From NCBI GenBank assembly GCA_963763575.1, contig CAVXPD010000018.1, forward strand, positions 124,001 through 188,000: a DNA stretch of 64,000 nt, read 5' to 3'. The stretch comes from Bog-473 sp963763575. Lineage in GTDB: Bacteria; Actinomycetota; Acidimicrobiia; Acidimicrobiales; RAAP-2. Position numbers and translations under genes: made by a program. The notes under the pieces were generated by a model that saw only the letters and a list, made by a program, of their open reading frames with translations, did not search any database and was not told where the DNA came from. Positions 35,479 to 43,956 of this stretch are shown in pieces (positions within the stretch are counted from its first letter, which is position 1; each line of letters opens with the position of its first letter).

Positions 35479-36324
35479 ATGGGGGTTAGGTCTTCCGTCC
35501 GGCCCGGCGAGTTGCTTCGGAGCAGTCACGCCTGCTGGTCGTACCGTTCCGACTCGGCCCACGGGAAATTCCTGGTCGAGTACTTCACCGCCGGGCTCGA
35601 TGCGAACGAGCGCCTGATGTACCTGGCCTCCCCCGAGCAGCTGCGCCGGTCGCTCGCCGTCCTCGGCGAGGCCGGCCTCGACGCCGGGTCGCTGATGGCG
35701 CGGGGACGCCTGATCATGGGCGACGTCACCTGCGCCTATCTGTCGCAAGGCTCCTTGCAACCCGACATCCGCCTGGCCGGGCACGCCCTGCTCGTCGAGC
35801 AGGCACTGCGTGACGGCTTCGAGGGCCTCCGGGTCTGCTCGGAGGTCGCGCCGCTCCTGCGCACCGACGGCGTGCGCGACGACTGGTACGGCTACGAATT
35901 GCGGGCCGACGTGCTCATCGCCGGACTCCCGAGCATCGTCGTCTGCGCCTGCGACCAGCGCGAGACCGAGCCCGACGTGATGAGCGACCTGGCCGCGGTG
36001 CACTCCCTGCGCGGCGGTGCGGTGGGCTATCCGCCCCCGTTCGCGCTGCACGCCGGGCCCGGCGGCATCGCCCTCTCCGGCGAGGTGGACGCCGCGTCGG
36101 CCGATCGCGTCGGCCGCTGGTTGAGCGAGGCGCTCGAGGACGTGCCCGAGCCCGTCGTGGACGTCACGGAGCTCGACTTCATCGACGCCGCCGGGATGTG
36201 GGCGCTGTTGGACAGCGCGCACGCCCACCCCGACGGCCTCCTGCTGGTCGGGACCTCGTCGCACTTCCGGCGGGTGTGGTCGGTGTGCGGCTACGACGCC
36301 ATCGACTGCGTGCAGCTCCACTGA
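35479..36324 (+). CDS. MEDS-domain sensor with C-terminal STAS domain
   Basis: A 281-residue cytosolic protein. Residues 10-165 (HACWSYRSDSAHGKFLVEYF, AGLDANERLMYLAS, RLIMGDVTCAYL) match the MEDS/DcmR-sensory type seen in anti-sigma regulatory systems. Residues 190-280 (GGIALSGEVDAASADRVGRW, VDVTELDFIDAAGMWALLDS) are a STAS (anti-sigma factor antagonist) domain with the phosphorylatable-Ser-region variant FIDAAGM. No kinase or sigma factor partner lies in the window. The ATG is 101 bp after the corrected hydrolase stop. Confidence 0.85.
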   Translation: MGVRSSVRPGELLRSSHACWSYRSDSAHGKFLVEYFTAGLDANERLMYLASPEQLRRSLAVLGEAGLDAGSLMARGRLIMGDVTCAYLSQGSLQPDIRLAGHALLVEQALRDGFEGLRVCSEVAPLLRTDGVRDDWYGYELRADVLIAGLPSIVVCACDQRETEPDVMSDLAAVHSLRGGAVGYPPPFALHAGPGGIALSGEVDAASADRVGRWLSEALEDVPEPVVDVTELDFIDAAGMWALLDSAHAHPDGLLLVGTSSHFRRVWSVCGYDAIDCVQLH

Positions 36325-36331
36325 ACGACGG

Positions 36332-37450
36332 GTGCGTCCAATAGTGTCGGCCGGCGTGCGCCCGCCACCTCAGCCCCTGCTGCGCCACGCCGCCGACGTC
36401 ACGCCCGAGTGGCTGACCGGAGCGCTCAGAGCCGCCGGGCTGCTCGACGCGGGCGCCCGGGTCGACGGTCTCGAGGCTGCGCCGATCGGCACGGGCCAGA
36501 TGGCGGACACGACGCGCTTCACCCTGGGCTATGACGAGCCCGGCGCGGGGCCCAGGGCCGTGGTGGGCAAGTTCGCCTCGGCCGACGACCAGAGCCGCAA
36601 CACCGGCCTCGCGCTCCGCGCCTACGAGATAGAGGTCCGCTTCTACCGCGAGGTCGCCGCCCGTATCGGCGCCCGGGTGCCCGCCGTCTACGTGGCCGAG
36701 GTGGAGCCCGAGACCGGCTGGTTCACTCTTCTCATGGAGGACATCACCGGGGCGCGCCAAGGCGACCAGATCGAGGCGTGCGGCCCCGACGTCGCGGCGT
36801 CCGTCCTCGACGAGATGGCCGGCCTGCACGCGCCGTGCTGGGACGCCACCGACCTGGCCCGACTCGACTGGCTGAACCGCGCTTCGCCGGACTCCTCGGA
36901 GTTCTTCGCCGCGATGGTGGCGTCGCTGCTGCCGGGATTCCTCGACCGCTACGCCGACGAGCTGGCGCCCGAGCACCAGGAGGTCTGCCGCATCTTCGTC
37001 GACAAGATGCCGGTGTACCTCGCGCGCCACGCCGGTCCCCGCACGGCCACCCACGGCGACTTCCGCCTCGACAACCTCCTCTTCCAGCCCGAGAACCCGC
37101 GCCCGGTGGTGGTCGACTGGCAGACCACGACGTGGGCGGGCGCCTCGGTCGACGTGGCGTACTTCCTGGGCGGCTGCCTCAGCACCGAGGACCGCCGTGC
37201 CCACCAGGACGACCTCCTCGCGCGGTACCACGAGGGGCTGACCCGGCGCGGGGTGCGCGACTACACGATGGAGCAATTGCGCGCGGACGTCCGCCTCGAC
37301 ACCTTCCACGGCGTGCTCATGGCCATCGTGGCGTCCATGATCGTGCAACGCACCGAACGCGGCGACCTGATGTTCCTCACCAGCACCCGGCGCCACGCGC
37401 AGCACGCGCTCGACGAGGACGCGCCGGCGCTGCTCCTCGCCGCGCCATGA
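36332..37450 (+). CDS. Aminoglycoside phosphotransferase-like kinase
   Basis: A 372-residue APH/choline-kinase-fold protein. VVGKFASADDQSRNTG lies in the nucleotide-binding lobe, TATHGDFRLDNLLF carries the catalytic Asp and VVVDWQTTTWAGASVDVAYF carries the metal Asp. In Actinobacteria these proteins (ecdysteroid-kinase-like) occur with lipid or steroid metabolism and rarely confer resistance. The exact start is uncertain; GTG codons at 36332, 36344 and 36356 are all possible. The stop overlaps the phosphatase ATG as ATGA. Confidence 0.87.
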   Translation: MRPIVSAGVRPPPQPLLRHAADVTPEWLTGALRAAGLLDAGARVDGLEAAPIGTGQMADTTRFTLGYDEPGAGPRAVVGKFASADDQSRNTGLALRAYEIEVRFYREVAARIGARVPAVYVAEVEPETGWFTLLMEDITGARQGDQIEACGPDVAASVLDEMAGLHAPCWDATDLARLDWLNRASPDSSEFFAAMVASLLPGFLDRYADELAPEHQEVCRIFVDKMPVYLARHAGPRTATHGDFRLDNLLFQPENPRPVVVDWQTTTWAGASVDVAYFLGGCLSTEDRRAHQDDLLARYHEGLTRRGVRDYTMEQLRADVRLDTFHGVLMAIVASMIVQRTERGDLMFLTSTRRHAQHALDEDAPALLLAAP

Positions 37451-37971
37451 CCGACCTCCTCGTGCTGTGCACGGGCAACGCGGCGCGCTCGGTCATGGCC
37501 GGGTTCATGCTCGAGGCGTTGGGCGACGGCCGCCCCGATCCGCTCCGCATCGTCACGGCGGGCACCCACAGCATCGACGGGCAGCCGATGGGGCTGCGCA
37601 CCCGCACCGCGCTCCTGCGCATCCCCGAGCTCGCAGGTGCCGACTTCCGCCGGCACCGCAGCCGCCAGGTCCAGGGCGTCGATCTCGTGCACGCGGAGCT
37701 GGTGGTGGTCATGGAGGCGGACCACGTGCGTTTCGTCCGCCGGCGCTTCCCTGACGCGGCGGCGAAGACGGCGACGTTGCGCCGGCTCTGCACCGACCTT
37801 CCCACCGGCCCCCCGGGGCTGCCCGCCCGCGTCGCCGGGCTGGGCCTGGCCGAGGTGGACCTCTCCGACGACGAGGACGTGATGGACCCCGCCGGCCACG
37901 ACGACGACGTCTACGCGGCGTGCGCCGACGAGCTCTGGGACCTGTGCCGCACCCTGATCAAGCTGGTGTGA
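37447..37971 (+). CDS. Low-molecular-weight protein tyrosine phosphatase-like protein
   Basis: A 174-residue member of the LMW-PTP / arsenate reductase fold. The CX5R P-loop is LCTGNAARSVMAGFM at the N-terminus and the acid loop is DVMDPAG near residue 150. It is coupled to the kinase by ATGA, an unusual kinase-phosphatase pairing. The physiological substrate is unknown. Confidence 0.88.
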   Translation: MTDLLVLCTGNAARSVMAGFMLEALGDGRPDPLRIVTAGTHSIDGQPMGLRTRTALLRIPELAGADFRRHRSRQVQGVDLVHAELVVVMEADHVRFVRRRFPDAAAKTATLRRLCTDLPTGPPGLPARVAGLGLAEVDLSDDEDVMDPAGHDDDVYAACADELWDLCRTLIKLV

Positions 37972-37991
37972 GCGAAGGACGTCAGTGCTCG

Positions 37992-38037
37992 TGCACGGGA
38001 CCTCAGTCCGTCACGTCAGTGCACGGGACCTCAGTCC
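37992..38037. repeat. 18-bp direct repeat, period 28
   Basis: TGCACGGGACCTCAGTCC occurs at 37992-38009 and 38020-38037 with a 10-bp spacer. The second copy includes the last codons and stop of the TetR gene, so the 3' end of that gene has been duplicated locally. Probably replication slippage. Confidence 0.8.
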
Positions 38038-38654
38038 TTGTGCACCGATCGCAACCCCGCCCAGGCCAGGTCGGCGATCCGCCCCGCCAGCCTCTGCGCC
38101 TCCTCTTCGGCCTCGGCCTCGGTGACTGGGCGGTGCTCCAGGAAGCGGCGGCTGGCCCCTTCGGCCATCCCGACGATCCCGTAGGCGAGCAGCCGGCGGT
38201 GGTCGTCGTCGAGCCCGGCGTCGATCAGCGGGTCGATCGCCTCGGCGATCGCGTCCTCGACCGTGCGCAGCCCCCGCCCCAGCTCGTCGTCGCCGGCGAG
38301 ATCCCTCCCGTAGAGAAGACGGAACGCCGCCTCGTGGCTCACGACGAGCCGGAAGTACGCGGCGAAGCCCAGCTCGACCTGCTGGCGCGGCCCTTCTGCC
38401 TGGCTGACGGCCCGCTGGATCGCCCCCAGCAGGTCGTGGGCGATCGAGTCGACCAGCTCCAGGTACAGGGCGCGCTTCGAGGAGAAGTGCTGGTAGAGCA
38501 GGGGCTTGGTGACCCCGGCCGCCTCGGCGATGTCGTCCATCGTCGTGGCCCGGTACCCCCGGTGGGCGAAGAGCTCGAGCGCAACGGCGAGGAGCTGACG
38601 GCGGCGCTGCTCGGCGGTCAACCGTCGGGGAGCGGCCTGGACTGCACTGGACAT
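38031..38654 (-). CDS. TetR-family transcriptional regulator
   Basis: A 207-residue regulator: EQRRRQLLAVALELFAHRGY, HTH ATTMDDIAEAAGVTKPLLYQ, then HFSSKRALYLELVDSI. The C-terminal domain is of the common actinobacterial type (AEGASRRFLEHRP). A perfect palindrome ACCGATCGGT lies 12 bp upstream of the start, suggesting autoregulation. It converges on the kinase-phosphatase pair and lies downstream of the glycosyltransferase on the same strand. Confidence 0.92.
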   Translation of the reverse strand: MSSAVQAAPRRLTAEQRRRQLLAVALELFAHRGYRATTMDDIAEAAGVTKPLLYQHFSSKRALYLELVDSIAHDLLGAIQRAVSQAEGPRQQVELGFAAYFRLVVSHEAAFRLLYGRDLAGDDELGRGLRTVEDAIAEAIDPLIDAGLDDDHRRLLAYGIVGMAEGASRRFLEHRPVTEAEAEEEAQRLAGRIADLAWAGLRSVHKD

Positions 38655-38666
38655 TCGCTCCAGGTT

Positions 38667-38676
38667 ACCGATCGGT
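38667..38676. promoter_or_regulatory. Candidate TetR autoregulatory operator ACCGATCGGT
   Basis: A perfect 10-bp palindrome in the context TTACCGATCGGTCA, a common form for TetR-family operators. It sits between the TetR start (38654) and the glycosyltransferase stop codon (38676), and just touches that stop. Role inferred. Confidence 0.5.
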
Positions 38677-39722
38677 CAGAGGGTGGCCGGAAGACCCTCC
38701 ATCTCGGTCAGCACGCGCTCCAGCCGGCGAGGCAGGTCGGCCAGATTGAAATGCTCGACGGCGACTCGATGGTTGTGCGCCAGCAGCTCGGTGTCGGGTT
38801 CGCGCAGCCAGGCCGCCACGGGCCCAGGGTCCGACGGGTGGAACCAGCGGAAACCGAAGGCGGCGAGCTCGGCGGCCACCGGGTACTCGCCGACGGCCAG
38901 GGCGCGCCGGTACGTCGCCGACTCCACCGACGGGTTGCCGAAGCCCTCCCACGACGACGGCAGCAGCACGAGGTCGCACGCCGTGTACGCGTCCGCCACC
39001 GAGCAGCCCCCCACGGGCGGGCCCAGCACCACGTCGCACCGCGCCCGTTCGACCAGCCGCTCGAGCTCGGGCCCGTACCCGTCCTCGGGCGGGCCGAGGA
39101 GCCAATACGTCGCGCCGACGGCCTCGGCCAGGTCGAGCGCGGCGGGGATGTTCTTGCGCGCCAGTGCCCGCGTCGGTTGGAGCAGCAGCGACCTGTCTTC
39201 GGCCACGCCGAGCGCGCGCCGCGTCGCCTCGCGGTTCCCGGCCGGTGGGTCGGGGTCGAACGAGTTGTAGATCGTCGTCGCCCGCAGGCCGCGTGCCGCG
39301 AGCTCCGATCGGCTCAGCTCGTTGATGGTCACGTGCGCCCAGGCCGGGTCGTCGGGCGGTGGCGGGAGATGGGCGAGGTGCGGACGCTGCCAGGGAAGGT
39401 CGTGGTGGTGGAGCACCGTGGGCCGCCCGGCGCACACGGCGGCGACCACTTGCGCCGCGGCGGGGTTGAGTGGCAGCGAGCACACGTTCTCGACGACCAC
39501 CAGGTCGGCCGGCGCCAGCGCGTCGGTCAGCGCAGTGCGCGTCGGCGGCTCGGCGGCGTCCATCGCCAATCCCGGTAGCACGGTGTCGACCCCCTCGCCC
39601 CCACCGGCCACGCGCCGGACGTCCCATCCGAGGTGGCCCAGAGCAGCGTCCCACTTCGCGGCCTCGACCGCGACGCCGTCGCCGCCCCCGAGCCGGAACG
39701 ACACGATGCTCGCAGTCGGCAC
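38676..39722 (-). CDS. GT4-type glycosyltransferase
   Basis: A 348-residue retaining glycosyltransferase (GT-B fold). The acceptor domain includes TVLHHHDLPWQRPHLAHLPP. The donor domain has TRALARKNIPAALDLAEAVG and the EX7E motif in SSWEGFGNPSVESATYRRA. It may act in cell-envelope polysaccharide or glycolipid synthesis. It is divergent from gmd across 56 bp, which supports a deoxysugar/mannose role, though acceptor and donor are not known. Confidence 0.88.
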   Translation of the reverse strand: MPTASIVSFRLGGGDGVAVEAAKWDAALGHLGWDVRRVAGGGEGVDTVLPGLAMDAAEPPTRTALTDALAPADLVVVENVCSLPLNPAAAQVVAAVCAGRPTVLHHHDLPWQRPHLAHLPPPPDDPAWAHVTINELSRSELAARGLRATTIYNSFDPDPPAGNREATRRALGVAEDRSLLLQPTRALARKNIPAALDLAEAVGATYWLLGPPEDGYGPELERLVERARCDVVLGPPVGGCSVADAYTACDLVLLPSSWEGFGNPSVESATYRRALAVGEYPVAAELAAFGFRWFHPSDPGPVAAWLREPDTELLAHNHRVAVEHFNLADLPRRLERVLTEMEGLPATL

Positions 39723-39778
39723 GTCGGCACTGTAGGCGTGCGGGTTCGCCCACTCGCGCTTCGACTACCGTTGCTCCG

Positions 39779-40750
39779 ATGGCGAAACGGGCACTGATCA
39801 CCGGGGTCACCGGGCAGGACGGCTCCTACCTGGCTGAGTTCCTGTTGTCGCAGGGCTACACGGTCATCGGCATGGTGCGCCGCTCGAGCACGGTCACCTT
39901 CGAGCGCATCGCCCACATCCAGGACCAGATGGAACTGGTCGCGGGTGACCTCCTCGACGAGGTGTCGCTGATCAACATGCTCCGCGACCACCGCCCGACC
40001 GAGGTCTACAACCTGGCCGCGCAGTCGTTCGTGCAGACCAGCTGGAACCAGCCCGTGCTCACGGGCGAGACCACCGCCATGGGCGTCACCCGGATGCTGG
40101 ACGCCATCCGGCTCGTCGACCCCGAGATCCGCTTCTACCAGGCCAGCTCGTCGGAGATGTTCGGCAAGGTCCTCGAGGTCCCCCAGAAGGAGTCCACGCC
40201 CTTCTACCCACGCAGCCCCTATGGGGTGGCCAAGGTGTACGGCCACTGGATCACGGTCAACTATCGCGAGAGCTACGGGTTGCACGCCTCGTCGGGGATC
40301 CTGTTCAACCACGAGTCGCCCCGTCGCGGCCTCGAGTTCGTGACGCGCAAGGTGACACACGGCGTCGCCCGGATCGCGCACAAGCTGGACGAGAAACTGG
40401 CCCTCGGCAACCTCGATTCGCAGCGCGACTGGGGGTACGCCGGCGACTACGTGCGCGCCATGTGGCTCATGCTCCAGCAGGACGCCCCGGACGACTACGT
40501 GGTCTCGACGGGCGTGACGCACGAGGTCCGCGAGCTGTGCCGACTGGCCTTCGAAGCGGCCGGCCTCGATTGGGAGCAGCACGTCGTCATCGACGAGCGG
40601 TTCCTGCGTCCGGCCGAGGTCGACCTCCTCGTGGGCCACCCCGCTAAGGCGCACGACGTCCTTGGCTGGCGTCCGGAGGTCGACTTCCCAGGACTGGTCC
40701 AGATGATGGTCGAGGCCGACATGAATCTGGTCCGCAAGAGCCTCAACTAG
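39779..40750 (+). CDS. gmd: GDP-mannose 4,6-dehydratase
   Basis: Converts GDP-mannose to GDP-4-keto-6-deoxymannose, the precursor of GDP-fucose and GDP-rhamnose. The 323 residues carry ALITGVTGQDGSYLAEFLL (Rossmann), NLAAQSFVQTSWNQP, the Ser/Tyr/Lys triad in QASSSEMFGK and PRSPYGVAKVYGHW, and LFNHESPRRGLEFVTRK. The adjoining reductase (GMER/RMD) is not in the window. The ATG is at 39779. The TAG stop is in the same frame as the downstream ccdA. Confidence 0.95.
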   Translation: MAKRALITGVTGQDGSYLAEFLLSQGYTVIGMVRRSSTVTFERIAHIQDQMELVAGDLLDEVSLINMLRDHRPTEVYNLAAQSFVQTSWNQPVLTGETTAMGVTRMLDAIRLVDPEIRFYQASSSEMFGKVLEVPQKESTPFYPRSPYGVAKVYGHWITVNYRESYGLHASSGILFNHESPRRGLEFVTRKVTHGVARIAHKLDEKLALGNLDSQRDWGYAGDYVRAMWLMLQQDAPDDYVVSTGVTHEVRELCRLAFEAAGLDWEQHVVIDERFLRPAEVDLLVGHPAKAHDVLGWRPEVDFPGLVQMMVEADMNLVRKSLN

Positions 40751-40816
40751 GCGGGGGCCGCCGCGCTCCACGCCCTTGCCGCACCGGCCGCGATCTCGGC
40801 CAATCCGGCCGGCGCC

Positions 40817-41599
40817 CTGGTCGCGTTCGGCGCCGGGATCCTCTCGTTCATCTCGCCGTGCGTCCTGCCGCTGGTCCCGGGCTACGTGTCGATGGTCTCG
40901 GGCCTCTCGGCCGCCGAGCTGGAGGCGCGGGGCGACGGAGCCACGGCTTCGGCGGCCCTGCGGCCCGTACTGCGCGGCATCGGGCTGTTCGTCGCGGGCT
41001 TCACGATCGTGTTCGTCGCGCTGGGTGCTGCGGCCTCGAGCGTGGGACGGCTGCTCGATGCGCACGAGATCACCCTCGCCCATGTCAGCGGTGCGGTGAT
41101 CGTCCTTCTCGGGGTCGTGATGCTCTTCAGCGCCCTGCCGGCGCGGGTGTGGGCCCACGCCGGCTCGGGGACGCTGGGCGTCGTCTCCCGCCTCACGGGC
41201 GAGCACCGCTTCGACGTGAGGCCGTCGAGGCTCGGCATGTGGGCGGCGCCGGTCATGGGGATGGCGTTCGCCTTCGCCTGGACCCCCTGCATCGGTCCCG
41301 TGCTCGGGGTCGTGCTCAGCCTCGCGGCCCGCAACGGGACGCTGGCGGGCGGGGTGCTGCTGCTGTTCGCCTACTCGTTGGGGCTGGCCGTTCCCTTCGT
41401 GCTGGTGGGCCTCGCGTTCGAACGGCTCACGACGGTGCTGGCGCGCACCCGCCACTGGCTCTGGGCGATCGAGCTCGTGGCGGGGCTCGTGCTGATCACC
41501 TTCGGCGTGCTGCTGTTGACCGACAACGTCACCTGGGTCTCGACGCAGCTCTCGAACTTCCTGAACGACATCGGCCTGGGCCGGCTCTCCAAGAGCTAA
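40817..41599 (+). CDS. ccdA: CcdA-family thiol-disulfide transporter (cytochrome c biogenesis)
   Basis: A polytopic membrane protein that passes electrons from cytoplasmic thioredoxin to periplasmic thioredoxin-like proteins such as CcmG. AGILSFISPCVLPLVPGYVS carries the first catalytic Cys and FAWTPCIGPVLGVVLSLA the second, with six TMs overall. Its conserved N-terminus lies upstream of any in-frame ATG, GTG or TTG. Going left, the frame is open to the gmd TAG at 40748. The start given is the CTG at 40817 and is uncertain: an unusual start codon or a nearby indel must be involved. It converges with the PfpI gene, overlapping by 4 bp. Confidence 0.85.
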   Translation: MVAFGAGILSFISPCVLPLVPGYVSMVSGLSAAELEARGDGATASAALRPVLRGIGLFVAGFTIVFVALGAAASSVGRLLDAHEITLAHVSGAVIVLLGVVMLFSALPARVWAHAGSGTLGVVSRLTGEHRFDVRPSRLGMWAAPVMGMAFAFAWTPCIGPVLGVVLSLAARNGTLAGGVLLLFAYSLGLAVPFVLVGLAFERLTTVLARTRHWLWAIELVAGLVLITFGVLLLTDNVTWVSTQLSNFLNDIGLGRLSKS

Positions 41600-42501
41600 C
41601 GCCCCTGCGGCCGGTCACGTCCCCCCGTAGCGCCCTCAGCTTCCACCTCGTCCAAGACCCCGGCGAACGTGGACGCGAACGTGTGCACGTCGCCCGGCCA
41701 GCGCGCCGACACGTAGCGGCCGTCGCGCACCACCCACGCCGGCCGCGCGTCCTCCAGCGTGTCCCGTGCCCTCCCGCTGGTCTTGCGCCGGTAGTCCGGC
41801 ACGTCCCGGCCGACGTCTTCGAAGTCGGCCGGTGAGGCCAAGGCGCGCGTCACCTCCCGCTGGACCGACATGTAGCCCCACCCCTGGCCGCGCTCCTCGA
41901 CGTAGGTCCGGTAGTAGTTGGAGTCCCAGAAGCGGGTCCAGTGCGCGACGCCCCAGGCTCGCTGCTCCAGCGCCCAGGTGAGGGCGGTGGTGCGGCGCCC
42001 GTGGAGCACCGAGCGCCCCGTGGTCGGGTCGACGGCCCGCGCCGCCACGAGGACGCCGTGGCAGATCGCCCCGACCGGCTTGTCGGAACGGAACGCGTCG
42101 ATCGCCATCTGTTGGACCTCGAGGCTCTCGAGGTAGTCGCGCATCCCGCGGGCGCGGTGCCCGCCGGGCAACAGCAACGCGTCGTACGCACTGCGGCGTG
42201 CCGCCGCCCAGTGCATCGGCGACCGGAATCCCTCGTCCGTCACCAGGGCGGCGTAGTCCTGCCGGGCCGAGGCGTCGGCGCGCAGGAACCGGCCGACGAC
42301 GACCACCCGGCGCGCGCCCGGCACGAAGCCCCAGGGGTCCAGCCCCCGGCCGGTCACCATCAGGTCGTCCGCCACGCCCGCCTGCCCCGACGGCGTGGCG
42401 AACACCACCCGGTGCCCGGCCCCGGTGAGCACACGCCAGCTCACCGCGACCTCGCTCGGGTCGAAGTCGCAGGCCGGCAGCGGCATCAGCACGGTCGCCA
42501 T
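41596..42501 (-). CDS. DJ-1/PfpI superfamily protein (class I glutamine amidotransferase-like)
   Basis: A 301-residue protein with the DJ-1/PfpI fold: YDALLLPGGHRARGMRDYLE, and the nucleophile elbow KPVGAICHGVLVAARA with its Cys and neighbouring His. N-terminal MATVLMPLPACDFDPSEVAV resembles HchA/YajL-like members. Function (glyoxalase III, protease, chaperone) cannot be chosen from sequence. ATG at 42501. Confidence 0.85.
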   Translation of the reverse strand: MATVLMPLPACDFDPSEVAVSWRVLTGAGHRVVFATPSGQAGVADDLMVTGRGLDPWGFVPGARRVVVVGRFLRADASARQDYAALVTDEGFRSPMHWAAARRSAYDALLLPGGHRARGMRDYLESLEVQQMAIDAFRSDKPVGAICHGVLVAARAVDPTTGRSVLHGRRTTALTWALEQRAWGVAHWTRFWDSNYYRTYVEERGQGWGYMSVQREVTRALASPADFEDVGRDVPDYRRKTSGRARDTLEDARPAWVVRDGRYVSARWPGDVHTFASTFAGVLDEVEAEGATGGRDRPQGR

Positions 42502-42568
42502 GGGACGCTGCGCAGACTACCGACGCGTCTCAGGACGCCCGAGACAGGCCAGCGATATCGTCGCCGGC

Positions 42569-43105
42569 ATGACCGAAACCCACGCCACGACCGGGCCCAC
42601 CGCACCAGAGGTCGGGACCCGGCAGTTCGACCAGGTCTACTCGGGGGACGATCCGCTCGATGTGCTCTGGGTCAAGGCGTACCAGGGCGAGGTCCTGGGG
42701 GAGGCGCTGTTCGGGCGCATGGCCGACCGGATGGACGACGAGGACCACGTGGCCAAGATGCGAGTGCTCTCCGAGCTCGAGCGCCGCACCAAGGAGGCCA
42801 TCGCGCCCACCCTCGAGCGCGCCGGGCTGTCGACCGCGTCCGACCCCGAGTCGCTGAAGACGGCGGAGGCCCTGGCGGGCGCGGCCGACACGCCGTGGAC
42901 GGACCTCCTGGCCACCTTCGAGCCGATCACGTCGCGGTTCTGCGCCATGTACCGGCGCATCGGCGAGCTCGATCCGTCCGAGAAGGAGGCGGCCGACCTC
43001 CTGGTCGCCCACGAGCTGGCGTTGCGGGCGTTCGCCCGCGCCGAGATCGCCGGCGACGCCGGCACCTCGCTCGACGCCATCAACGCGCTGGCCCACATGC
43101 AGTAG
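42569..43105 (+). CDS. Hypothetical helical protein, ferritin/DinB-like appearance
   Basis: A 178-residue soluble protein, almost entirely helical by composition, with acidic patches (FGRMADRMDDEDHVAKMRVL, ELERRTKEAIAPTLERAG). No catalytic motif is recognised. Paired Glu/His positions in helices recall four-helix bundles such as ferritin-like proteins, but no metal-binding ExxH motif is clear. The start is the ATG of MTETHATTGPTAPE. Confidence 0.7.
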   Translation: MTETHATTGPTAPEVGTRQFDQVYSGDDPLDVLWVKAYQGEVLGEALFGRMADRMDDEDHVAKMRVLSELERRTKEAIAPTLERAGLSTASDPESLKTAEALAGAADTPWTDLLATFEPITSRFCAMYRRIGELDPSEKEAADLLVAHELALRAFARAEIAGDAGTSLDAINALAHMQ

Positions 43106-43162
43106 CGGCGGCTGAGGACGAACACGCGCACCGCGAACTCCGAACCCGAGACGCAAACCGAG

Positions 43163-43900
43163 ATGGGATCGGACCCGCCCGGAGCCGACGTCCGCGCGCG
43201 CACGCCGGACTTCGCCGAGTTCGACCGGCGCCACTACCGCGCCGTCGGCGTGCGCGAGGGCTACGCCGCCTGGTCGTCCACCTACGACGCCACCGTCGAG
43301 AACGCCATGGACCTGGCGTTGCTCGATCGTCTCGAGTCCGTCGACTGGGCGAAGGTCGAACGCGCCGCCGACCTCGGCTGCGGGTCCGGCCGCACGGCGC
43401 GCTGGCTGCGCTCCCGCGGCGACTTCCCGATCGACGGCGTCGACGTCACGCCGGAAATGCTCGAGCTCGCCCGCGCCAACGGCCGCCACGACCGCCTGGT
43501 CGAGGCCGACGTGCGCGCCAGCGGACTCCCGGCACGCGCCTACGACCTCGTCACCTGCGTCCTCGTCGACGAGCACCTGCCGGCCCTCGGCCCGCTCTAC
43601 CTCGAGGCGCGCCGGCTCCTCCGGCCGGCCGGCCACTTCGTCGTCGTCGGCGTGCACCCCTTCTTCCTCATGGCGGTCGGCATGCCCACCCACTTCGACG
43701 ACCCCGACGGCGAGCCGGTGGCCATCGAGACCCACCTCCACCTGCCGAGCGAGCACGTGGCGGCTGCCCTCGCCGCCGGTCTCGTCCCCGGCGAGATGCT
43801 CGAGGTGCTCGTGGACGACGAGTTCGTCCGGCTCAAGCCCGGCTGGGCGGCCCACCGGGGAATCCCGTTCAGCTACGCCTGGGCTTTTTCCCTTCCCTGA
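43163..43900 (+). CDS. Class I SAM-dependent methyltransferase
   Basis: A 245-residue methyltransferase with motif I AADLGCGSGRTARWL, post-I GVDVTPEMLELARANG, motif II-like ADVRASGLPARAYDLVTCVL and EARRLLRPAGHFVVVGVHPF. The acceptor is unknown. It starts at ATG (MGSDPPGAD) and precedes the ccm operon by 56 bp; no functional link is evident. Confidence 0.88.
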   Translation: MGSDPPGADVRARTPDFAEFDRRHYRAVGVREGYAAWSSTYDATVENAMDLALLDRLESVDWAKVERAADLGCGSGRTARWLRSRGDFPIDGVDVTPEMLELARANGRHDRLVEADVRASGLPARAYDLVTCVLVDEHLPALGPLYLEARRLLRPAGHFVVVGVHPFFLMAVGMPTHFDDPDGEPVAIETHLHLPSEHVAAALAAGLVPGEMLEVLVDDEFVRLKPGWAAHRGIPFSYAWAFSLP

Positions 43901-43956
43901 TCACGGCCCGAACGCGGGCCTGCCCGCTTGGAACCCCGGGACCCACCCCCCCTACC

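Noticed and set aside
37981..38037. Start of a CRISPR array
   Set aside because: Only two 18-bp copies with a 10-bp spacer, one inside a coding end; far too short and too few.
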